DNA of 5,222 nt from an uncultured Oscillospiraceae bacterium (GTDB lineage Bacteria; Bacillota; Clostridia; Oscillospirales; Oscillospiraceae), in assembly GCA_937915075.1 (NCBI GenBank), contig CALDMA010000035.1, forward strand, positions 1 through 5,222, written 5' to 3'. Shown one piece after another: positions 1 to 4,817 of this stretch. The notes under the pieces are model-generated. The model saw only the letters and a program-made list of their open reading frames with translations. It searched no databases and was not told the DNA's origin. Each line of letters starts with the position of its first letter. Position 1 is the first letter of the stretch. Made by a program: the position numbers and the translations under genes.

Positions 1-828
1 CTTACCGAGGTATGCTTCGATGACCTCGGGGTTGTTTTGGATATCGTCGGGCGAGCCCTTGGCGATGATGCGTCCGAAGTTCAGCACGGCGATGCCCTCG
101 CAGATGTTCATCACGAGGTTCATATCGTGCTCGATGAGCAGCACCGCGATCTTGAAGGTATCGCGGATGGAGCGGATGTTCTCCATCAGCTCCGCCGTCT
201 CGCTGGGGTTCATGCCGGCCGCCGGCTCGTCGAGCAGCAGCAGGCAGGGATTCGTCGCCAGCGCGCGGAGGATCTCCAAACGGCGCTGTGCGCCGTAGGG
301 CAGGCTTCCGGCCTTGGCGCCGGCGAGCTCCTCCATGTGGAAGATGGAGAGCAGCTCCATCGCGCGCTCGTGGACCACGCGCTCCTCGCGCCAAAAGCGC
401 GGCAGACGGAGGATGCCCTCGGTCATGCCGTAGTGCATCTGGGTGTCCATAGCGGTGGTGATGTTCTCCTCCACCGAGAGGTTTTGGAACAGGCGGATGT
501 TTTGGAAGGTGCGCGCGATGCCCGCGCGGTTGATCTGCGCGGTGTTGAGACCGTGAATGTCCTTGCCGTTGAGGAGGATGGTGCCGTGCGTGGGCTGATA
601 GACCTTCGTGAGCAGGTTGAAGATGGTCGTCTTGCCCGCGCCGTTGGGGCCGATGAGGCCCGCGATCTCCGTGCGGCCGATGGTGATGTTGAAGCTGTCG
701 ACCGCCTTCAGGCCGCCGAAGGTGATGCCGAGGTCGATGCACTCGAGGACGGGAGACTTGTCCGCGTCGCGCTCCGGCAGCAGCGCCGGCTCACGGGTAA
801 CGGGAACGAGCTTTGTTTTCTGCGTCAT
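1..828 (-). CDS. livG: Branched-chain amino acid ABC transporter ATP-binding protein LivG (3' end cut by window)
   Basis: This is one of the two cytoplasmic ATPase subunits that power a LIV/HAAT-type importer by ATP hydrolysis at the membrane face. The 276 visible codons contain Walker A GPNGAGKTT (residues 60-68), the Q-loop in ARTFQNIRLF (Q109), the signature segment LPYGAQRRLEI (176-186), Walker B LLLLDEP (196-202) and the H-loop in LIEHDMNLV (H234). FGGLKAV near residue 37 and the insert between Q-loop and signature (about 127-155) are typical of LivG rather than LivF. The reading frame is open at position 1, and EAYLGK at the edge is close to the usual family C-terminus, so only a few residues are probably missing. 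The ATG at 828 follows AGGAGG (836-841) with a 7-base spacer, and no other Met occurs before residue 127. The N-terminus is about 20-25 residues longer than classic LivG. It starts 2 bases after the livM stop, with its ribosome site inside livM, which indicates translational coupling. The general substrate class is sure; which amino acid is carried cannot be read. Confidence 0.96.
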   Translation of the reverse strand, partial: MTQKTKLVPVTREPALLPERDADKSPVLECIDLGITFGGLKAVDSFNITIGRTEIAGLIGPNGAGKTTIFNLLTKVYQPTHGTILLNGKDIHGLNTAQINRAGIARTFQNIRLFQNLSVEENITTAMDTQMHYGMTEGILRLPRFWREERVVHERAMELLSIFHMEELAGAKAGSLPYGAQRRLEILRALATNPCLLLLDEPAAGMNPSETAELMENIRSIRDTFKIAVLLIEHDMNLVMNICEGIAVLNFGRIIAKGSPDDIQNNPEVIEAYLGK

Positions 829-830
829 GG

Positions 831-1919
831 TCAATCCTCCTTTTCTTCGGCGCTGTGCCGACGCGGGAGCAGCTTTGCGAAAAATGCCTTGAACTGGGGA
901 TTATTGGTCGCGAGCATCACGAGGATGAGCACGATGGCGTAGACCAGCATACGGTAATCCGCGAACTGGCGCAGCGCCTCGGGCAGGATGGTCAGCGCGG
1001 CGGCAGAGAGGAGGCTGCCCCAGATGTTGCCGAGTCCGCCGAGCACCACGAACACCAGGATCAGAATGGAGGTGTTGAAGTTGAACTTGACCGACTGGAG
1101 CGAGGAGTAATTCAGGCCGTAGAGCGCACCGGCCGCACCGGCGAGGGCGGCGGAGGTAACGAAGGCCATGAGCTTATATTTCGTGAGGTTCAATCCGACG
1201 GACTGCGCGGCGATGGGGTTATCGCGGATGGCCATGATGGCGCGTCCCGCGCGGGAGCGCGTGAGGTTGAGCACGATGATGAGCGTCACCATCACAAGGA
1301 TGAAGCCCGCGGTGAGACCCGCGATGGTCTTGGTGCCGGTCGCGCCCTGCGCGCCCTTGATGATGGCGTAGCCCGTGGCGTCAAGACCGAGGTCGTCGAT
1401 CGTCTTGGTACCGGAAACGTTGAAGAGGATGTGCAGGCCCGAAGCGTCATAGCCGACGAGCAGGCAGTTGATGAGGTCCGCGATGATCTCGCCGAAGGCG
1501 AGCGTCACGATGGCGAGGTAGTCACCCTGGAGCCGCAGCACCGGCGTGCCGACGAGCAGGCCCACGATGGCGGCGAAGATCGCGCCGACGATCATGGCGA
1601 TGGCAAGACGCACCGGCGCGTTGGGGACCGCCGTGAGCAGGCTCTGCGAGACAATGACGCCGCTGAACGCGCCCACGCTCATAAAGCCCGCGTGGCCGAG
1701 GCTCAGCTCACCGAGGATGCCGACGGTCAGGTTCAGCGAGACCGCCATGGACATATAGCAGCAGATCGGTACGAGCAGACCGAGCATCTTGCGGTTGAGC
1801 ATCCCGCTGTTCTGCAGAACGGTCACGACGATGAAAACGGCGATCACGCCGAGGTAGGTCGCGAAGTCGACCTTGGTGGTCTTTTTCAAAGACTTGAATT
1901 TCGTTGTCAGCTTTGCCAT
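831..1919 (-). CDS. livM: Branched-chain amino acid ABC transporter permease LivM
   Basis: This is one of the two integral-membrane subunits forming the translocation channel of the LIV importer. The 362-residue protein has a short basic N-terminal tail and multiple hydrophobic helices. LivM-family landmarks are GELSLGHAGFMSVGAF (70-85), VLRLQGDYLAIVTLAFGEI (127-145), and the cytoplasmic coupling loop MAIRDNPIAAQSVGLN (229-244) that docks on the ATPases. They are followed by AALAGAAGALYG and GGLGNIWGS, also family-typical. The C-terminus is charged (RRHSAEEKED). I chose the ATG at 1919, because GAGGTGG (1925-1931) lies 5 bases upstream and overlaps the livH stop. An in-frame ATG at 1949 would add ten residues but lies inside livH without an equally good site. 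The gap to livH is 10 bases. The segment from about 156 to 200 departs from the usual GPNGI region and carries GTKTI twice; I believe related gut Clostridia share this form, but that is from memory. Confidence 0.96.
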   Translation of the reverse strand: MAKLTTKFKSLKKTTKVDFATYLGVIAVFIVVTVLQNSGMLNRKMLGLLVPICCYMSMAVSLNLTVGILGELSLGHAGFMSVGAFSGVIVSQSLLTAVPNAPVRLAIAMIVGAIFAAIVGLLVGTPVLRLQGDYLAIVTLAFGEIIADLINCLLVGYDASGLHILFNVSGTKTIDDLGLDATGYAIIKGAQGATGTKTIAGLTAGFILVMVTLIIVLNLTRSRAGRAIMAIRDNPIAAQSVGLNLTKYKLMAFVTSAALAGAAGALYGLNYSSLQSVKFNFNTSILILVFVVLGGLGNIWGSLLSAAALTILPEALRQFADYRMLVYAIVLILVMLATNNPQFKAFFAKLLPRRHSAEEKED

Positions 1920-1924
1920 AGTTG

Positions 1925-1931
1925 CCACCTC
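1925..1931 (-). promoter_or_regulatory. livM ribosome binding site overlapping the livH stop codon
   Basis: On the minus strand GAGGTGG sits 5 bases before the ATG at 1919 and overlaps the TGA of livH (1930-1932). It decides the livM start over the upstream ATG at 1949 and suggests that ribosomes finishing livH re-initiate on livM. Confidence 0.8.
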
Positions 1932-2808
1932 ACACTTTCTCCGGCACATATTTGCCGAGGAGTCCCGCGGGCTTGACGAGCAGCACCACGATCAGCACCG
2001 CGAACACGATGGCGTTGGCGAGCGTCGTGGAGATGTACGCCTTGGCCAGCGCCTCGATGATGCCGAGGAGCAGTCCGCCGAGGAACGCGCCGGGGATGGA
2101 GCCGATGCCGCCGAACACGGCGGCGGTGAACGCCTTGATGCCGGGCATGGAGCCGGTGGTGGGCATCAGCGAGGTGTTGAACGAGCAGAGCAGCACACCG
2201 GCGATGGCCGCGAGCGCGGAGCCGATGGCGAAGGTCGCAGAGATGGTCGCGTTGACGTTGATGCCCATGAGCTGCGCCGCCGCCTTATCCTCCGAGCAGG
2301 CGCGCATGGCCTTGCCCATCTTGCTCTTGTTGACGAAAGCAGTCAGCGCAAGCATGATGACGACGCAGACCGCGATGGTCAGAAGCGAAATGTAGGAGAT
2401 GGAGAGCTGGCCGCCGAAAAGGCTTGCCGTTCCCTCGACCACGGGGGGATAAACACGCGCGGCAGCCTTCCAGATCAGCAGGGCGGAGTTTTGCAGGAAG
2501 TAGCTCACGCCGATGGCGGTGATGAGCACCGCAAGGCTGGGCGCCGAGCGCAGCGGCTTGTAGGCCAGGCGCTCGATGATGATGCCGAGCACCGTGCAGA
2601 CGACCACCGCGAGCAGGACGGCTACGATGTTGGGCAGTCCCAGATAGAACATCGCGCAGAACGAGATATAGCCGCCGACCATGATGACGTCGCCGTGGGC
2701 GAAGTTCAGCATTTTGGCGATGCCGTAGACCATCGTGTAGCCGAGCGCGATGATGGCGTACACGCTGCCGAGGCTGATGCCGCTGATGAGGTACGATAAA
2801 AATTCCAT
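1930..2808 (-). CDS. livH: Branched-chain amino acid ABC transporter permease LivH
   Basis: This is the second membrane permease of the LIV importer, pairing with LivM. The 292-residue protein is hydrophobic throughout with about eight likely membrane segments. Its family signatures are GSVYAIIALGYTMVYGI (14-30) running into KMLNFAHGDVIMVGGY (32-47), ERLAYKPLR (79-87), and the ATPase-coupling loop MRACSEDKAAAQLMGIN (168-184). GIKAFTAAVFGGIGSIPGA in the C-terminal third is also typical, and the length fits the family (about 290). The ATG at 2808 gives the expected MEFLSYLISGISLGSVYA start; the frame stays open upstream to 3060, but that stretch is non-hydrophobic, Arg-rich and overlaps livK's end. 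The ribosome site is weak, AAGGGG (2818-2823) 9 bases upstream, unlike the strong sites of livK and livG. That would fit lower translation of the permease than of the binding protein. The stop codon overlaps the livM ribosome site. Confidence 0.96.
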   Translation of the reverse strand: MEFLSYLISGISLGSVYAIIALGYTMVYGIAKMLNFAHGDVIMVGGYISFCAMFYLGLPNIVAVLLAVVVCTVLGIIIERLAYKPLRSAPSLAVLITAIGVSYFLQNSALLIWKAAARVYPPVVEGTASLFGGQLSISYISLLTIAVCVVIMLALTAFVNKSKMGKAMRACSEDKAAAQLMGINVNATISATFAIGSALAAIAGVLLCSFNTSLMPTTGSMPGIKAFTAAVFGGIGSIPGAFLGGLLLGIIEALAKAYISTTLANAIVFAVLIVVLLVKPAGLLGKYVPEKV

Positions 2809-2847
2809 AGAAAAACACCCCTTTTTCCCGATCTTATCTTTTTTCTG

Positions 2848-2899
2848 TGGCAGAAACAAGGGCAAGCGTCTGCCCTCTCCCCTGCCTTTGTTTCCGCCA
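2848..2899 (-). other. Long imperfect stem-loop between livK and livH (livH-proximal)
   Basis: The arms at 2848-2863 and 2884-2899 pair as a 16-bp stem. In the minus-strand transcript it has one G-U pair and one C-A mismatch. A competing 6-bp hairpin, AGGGCA (2859-2864) with TGCCCT (2871-2876), shares bases with the left arm, so the two folds partly exclude each other. No T-run follows on the transcribed side, so it is not a classic intrinsic terminator. It sits 40 bases before the livH start. It could be a transcript-stabilising or pausing structure, or half of a dispersed intergenic repeat. Confidence 0.6.
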
Positions 2900-2913
2900 T
2901 AGAATAGGGCTTT

Positions 2914-2943
2914 GGCCGTCGGGGGCTTGCGCCCCCGACAGCC
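2914..2943 (-). other. GC-rich stem-loop with GCAA tetraloop downstream of livK
   Basis: Read as minus-strand RNA, GGCTGTCGGGGGC pairs with GCCCCCGACGGCC around the loop GCAA. This gives a 13-bp stem with one U-G pair, the inner nine pairs being perfect. The loop is of the very stable GNRA class only in the livK-to-livH direction, and the wobble also pairs only in that direction, which argues for a role in RNA. It lies 41 bases after the livK stop. No U-tract follows, so full termination is unlikely. A 3'-end stabiliser for livK mRNA, as known for intergenic hairpins in other binding-protein operons, is the likely role by inference. Confidence 0.75.
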
Positions 2944-2984
2944 GGGCCCGAAGAGAGAGACGTATGAAACGAAAGGAAACGGAA

Positions 2985-4178
2985 TTACTTCATGACGTAC
3001 TCGCCGTTCTCGATGACGGCGGCGAGAGGAGCCTTGGAGACCTCGCCCTCGGCGTTCCACGTCATGGCCTTACCGGTGAGGCCGTCCACGCTGAGGGTGG
3101 GCATGACCTGGATGAGCGCCTCGCAGATGTCGGTGGAGCTCATGTCGGCGGTGCAGCCGGCCTTCTCAAGAGCGGCCTTGACGATGTACACGCCGTCATA
3201 GGCGTCGGCAGCGAACTGGTTGGGCTCCACACCGTACTTCTCGGTGTAGGTCTTGACGAAGCTCCGGGTCGCGGCGTCCTCGGAGTTGACGGAGAACGGA
3301 GTCAGGAGCATGACGCCCTCGGCGAGAGAGGCATCGAAGCCGGGCATGGTGAGGATGCCGTCCATGCCATCCACGCCGAAGAAGGTGGGCTCATAGCTCA
3401 TGGCCTTGGCCTGGCTGAGGATAACGGAAGCAGGCTGATAGTAGATGGGGAGGAACACGAGGTCAGCGCCGGCATTCTTGGCGGCGGTGAGCTGAACGGT
3501 GAAATCCGTGGAGGTGGCATCGGTGAAGGTGGTCTCGGAGACGATCTCGAAGGCGCCCTTGGCTTCGGCTTCCTTCACGAAGGTGTCGCGGATGCCCTGG
3601 GAGTAAGCGTCGTCGTTACGGTAGATGACGGCGACCTTCGCGCCCGCCATGTTCTCGGCGATGTAGTCAGCCGCGCCGGTGCCCTGGTTGGGGTCGGTGA
3701 AGCAGACCTGGAAGACGTTGTCCTTACCGGAGGTGACGTCGGGGGAGGAAGCGGACGGGGTCAGCATGAAGGTGCGGTCGGCGTTCGTCTGGTCGGAAAC
3801 GGTAAGGGACGCGCCGGTGGTGGTGGGGCCGACGAGGACCTGCATCCCCTCGTCCATCATGGTGTTGTAGGCGTTGAGCGCCTTCTCGCCGTCGGCCTCA
3901 TCGTCCTGCTTGAGGAAGGTGAACTTGACGGTGGAATCGCTGGCGTTGATCTCCTCAACGGCGAGCTCCGCGCCGTTGACGACCGCCTGGCCGTAGATGG
4001 CGGCGCTGCCGGTCAGCGGGCCGCAGGAGCCGAGCACGAAGGTCTGGACCTCGGCGCCGGACTGGTCGCCGGAAGCGTCCGCGTCAGGAGTGCTGGGGGT
4101 ATCGGCCTTCTGGCCGCAGGCTGCCATGGTGAATACCATAGCGGCTGCCATAAACATGGCTGCAAACTTCTTTTTCAT
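2985..4178 (-). CDS. livK: Branched-chain amino acid ABC transporter substrate-binding lipoprotein LivK
   Basis: This is the extracellular binding protein that captures the amino acid and hands it to LivHM; the fold is the type I periplasmic-binding (Leu/Ile/Val-binding) family. The 397-residue precursor starts with a lipoprotein signal: basic MKKK, a hydrophobic core, and a lipobox MAAC with the lipidated Cys at 21. A Asp/Ser/Thr-rich linker (about 22-43) follows, then the mature domain from VQTFVLGSCGPLTGS (44-58). Family landmarks are YGQAVVNGAELAVEEIN (62-78), VLVGPTTTGAS (114-124) and TPSASS (140-145) near the ligand site, VAVIYRNDDAYSQG in the second lobe, and FAADAYDGVYIVKAAL towards the end. 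The length is typical. The ATG at 4178 has AAGGAG (4187-4192) 8 bases upstream. It is the first gene of the operon, and I see no convincing promoter in the roughly 45 bases between it and the upstream terminator. The exact ligand cannot be read; relatives bind Leu, Ile, Val or other amino acids and amides. Confidence 0.95.
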   Translation of the reverse strand: MKKKFAAMFMAAAMVFTMAACGQKADTPSTPDADASGDQSGAEVQTFVLGSCGPLTGSAAIYGQAVVNGAELAVEEINASDSTVKFTFLKQDDEADGEKALNAYNTMMDEGMQVLVGPTTTGASLTVSDQTNADRTFMLTPSASSPDVTSGKDNVFQVCFTDPNQGTGAADYIAENMAGAKVAVIYRNDDAYSQGIRDTFVKEAEAKGAFEIVSETTFTDATSTDFTVQLTAAKNAGADLVFLPIYYQPASVILSQAKAMSYEPTFFGVDGMDGILTMPGFDASLAEGVMLLTPFSVNSEDAATRSFVKTYTEKYGVEPNQFAADAYDGVYIVKAALEKAGCTADMSSTDICEALIQVMPTLSVDGLTGKAMTWNAEGEVSKAPLAAVIENGEYVMK

Positions 4179-4224
4179 CTTGTTTTCTCCTTTTCAATAA
4201 AAATTGTTTTTTCATTATTTATAC

Positions 4225-4260
4225 AAAAAAGCGATCCCGCCTGCTTGGCGTGACCGCTTT
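4225..4260 (-). terminator. Rho-independent terminator after the small ORF, upstream of livK
   Basis: On the minus strand AAAGCGGTCACGCC (4260-4247) pairs with GGCGGGATCGCTTT (4241-4228) around a 5-base loop. This makes a 14-bp stem with one G-U pair and one A-G mismatch, and the arm runs into six Ts (4230-4225). The opposite strand has only three Ts after the stem, so it acts towards livK only. It begins 23 bases after the stop of the 81-codon ORF and ends 46 bases before the livK start. It either ends the small gene's transcript or controls read-through into the LIV operon. Confidence 0.88.
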
Positions 4261-4283
4261 GCTGTATCGAACTGCTTCAATAC

Positions 4284-4529
4284 TTACGCTTGCGATTTCA
4301 TGCCAAGTGCCGCATGGGAAAGGATCAGGCCCAGAATGGACAGGACCAATACGCGCAGGCCGAAAATAGGCAGGCAAATCAAAATGGACGCTGCGAAAAC
4401 AGCGTCCATCACCTTGCTATTCATCATGTCGTTGGTGTTGGCGGCAGCGCAGGAGGAAGCGGCCTCTGCATAGCTGGCAGCGGCGGCGCAAGAACCGTTA
4501 TTCACTTTTGTATCAGCAAAACGGAACAT
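4284..4529 (-). CDS. Unrecognised small membrane protein or regulatory leader ORF (81 aa)
   Basis: I do not recognise this protein. The N-terminal half (1-39) is Ala/Ser/Asn-rich with Cys at 14 and 27 and contains SCAAAASYAEAASSCAAA. The second half (about 43-76) is strongly hydrophobic, broken once by Arg59, and ends in a short basic tail (MKSQA), so it could form one long or two short membrane helices. From residue 49 to 71, 15 of 23 residues are Leu, Ile or Val. The ATG at 4529 is preferred because GAGGAG (4540-4545) lies 10 bases upstream; an ATG at 4547 has no such site. A good promoter (4572-4600) and an intrinsic terminator (4225-4260) bracket it exactly, which supports a real transcription unit. 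A terminator-like hairpin inside the ORF is unusual. It may be a genuine small membrane protein, or a leader for the downstream LIV operon. No modification enzymes or immunity genes are nearby, so I do not call it a bacteriocin. Confidence 0.6.
   Translation of the reverse strand: MFRFADTKVNNGSCAAAASYAEAASSCAAANTNDMMNSKVMDAVFAASILICLPIFGLRVLVLSILGLILSHAALGMKSQA
4384..4409 (-). other. Perfect 10-bp terminator-like hairpin inside the small ORF
   Basis: ATGGACGCTG and CAGCGTCCAT form a perfect 10-bp inverted repeat around a 6-base loop. On the minus strand the second arm continues directly into TTTGATTT, so with the last T of the stem it resembles an intrinsic terminator with an interrupted U-tract. 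It covers codons 41-49 of the 81-codon ORF. A translating ribosome would melt it; an untranslated transcript could stop here. On the plus strand no T-run follows. Confidence 0.65.
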
Positions 4530-4571
4530 TGTATTAGAACTCCTCATGCATCTGTCATATTTGATGGTGTT

Positions 4572-4600
4572 ATTGTAGCGCGTAAATATCCATTCGTCAA
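4572..4600 (-). promoter_or_regulatory. Sigma-A-type promoter for the small ORF
   Basis: On the minus strand the -35 box TTGACG (4600-4595) and the -10 box TACAAT (4577-4572) are separated by exactly 17 bases, each matching consensus at five of six positions. The start of transcription would be near 4565, giving a leader of about 36 bases before the ATG at 4529. It is the best minus-strand promoter seen upstream of livK, so it may also feed the LIV operon by read-through. Confidence 0.8.
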
Positions 4601-4723
4601 GACGGCAAGATTGATAAATTATACAGCTTCTCAAAAAGAGCTGTTGTCACATTGCACAATTCCCACCTCAAAAGCTCGACACATGGCACAAAGTTCCTCG
4701 CGCGAAGCCGCGCGAAATACGGC
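4601..4723. other. Divergent intergenic control region
   Basis: This is AT-richer spacer between the minus-strand small-ORF promoter and the plus-strand scaffold-gene promoter. I see no credible gene in it. It holds a lone TATAAT on the minus strand (4618-4623) without a matching -35 box, and the duplicated CGCGCGAA motif at 4699-4716 described separately. Confidence 0.6.
4698..4716. repeat. CGCGCGAA direct repeat with 10-base period, also an inverted repeat
   Basis: CGCGCGAA occurs at 4699-4706 and again at 4709-4716, one helical turn apart. The same bases form the inverted repeat TCGCGCG (4698-4704) and CGCGCGA (4709-4715) around AAGC. It ends 7 bases before the -35 box of the scaffold-gene promoter, where an activator or repressor could bind. 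It stands out against the AT-rich surroundings. The binding protein is unknown. Confidence 0.5.
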
Positions 4724-4752
4724 TTGCAAATGTCTGCAACATTTGATACAAT
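4724..4752 (+). promoter_or_regulatory. Extended -10 sigma-A-type promoter for the iron-sulfur scaffold gene
   Basis: TTGCAA (4724-4729) and TACAAT (4747-4752) are separated by 17 bases, and TGA directly before the -10 box provides the TGn extended -10 motif. Transcription should begin near 4759, giving a leader of about 59 bases before the ATG at 4818. Confidence 0.8.
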
Positions 4753-4769
4753 GCGGATAGCTCAGCTAA

Positions 4770-4792
4770 AGTCCGCCCTGCGGCAGCGGACT
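4770..4792 (+). other. 7-bp stem-loop in the leader of the scaffold gene
   Basis: AGTCCGC (4770-4776) pairs perfectly with GCGGACT (4786-4792) around a 9-base loop, just downstream of the predicted transcription start and 11 bases before the GGAAG ribosome site. There is no U-tract, so it is not a terminator. It could protect the 5' end of the mRNA or be a DNA-level operator. Confidence 0.45.
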
Positions 4793-4817
4793 CCTATTAT
4801 AAGAAAGGAAGATCACC

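Noticed and set aside
2809..3060. Upstream extension of livH to an in-frame ATG at 3060
   Set aside because: The added 84 residues are Arg/Gly-rich, cross both intergenic stem-loops and the end of livK, and do not match LivH; the start at 2808 gives the canonical N-terminus.
4190..4206. CodY-box-like AT-rich stretch in front of livK (AATTTTTATTGAAAA on the minus strand)
   Set aside because: CodY would be a sensible regulator of branched-chain amino acid uptake, but the ungapped match to AATTTTCWGAAAATT has about six mismatches, no better than expected in AT-rich sequence.
4218..4223. TATAAA as a -10 box for livK on the minus strand
   Set aside because: The 16-18 base upstream positions fall in the terminator stem and read AAGCAG or similar, not a -35 box; a weak promoter cannot be excluded.
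37..4253. Several long open frames on the plus strand opposite livG, livM, livH and livK
   Set aside because: Their translations are rich in His, Asp, Arg, Gly and Val in the pattern expected of antisense frames of GC-rich genes, and they have no family motifs or supporting ribosome sites.
4179..4600. T-box or other known riboswitch ahead of the LIV operon
   Set aside because: No T-box AGGGTGGNACCGCG-type sequence or recognisable riboswitch core is present in the leader region.
4618..4623. Perfect TATAAT on the minus strand
   Set aside because: No acceptable -35 box lies at 16-18 bases (CAACAG at 17), and it lacks the TGn extension; the promoter at 4572-4600 is far better.
4753..4796. tRNA-like opening GCGGATAGCTCAGC followed by a stem
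   Set aside because: It resembles a tRNA acceptor and D-arm start, but no anticodon arm, T-arm (GGTTCGA-like) or matching 3' acceptor strand follows before the ATG at 4818.
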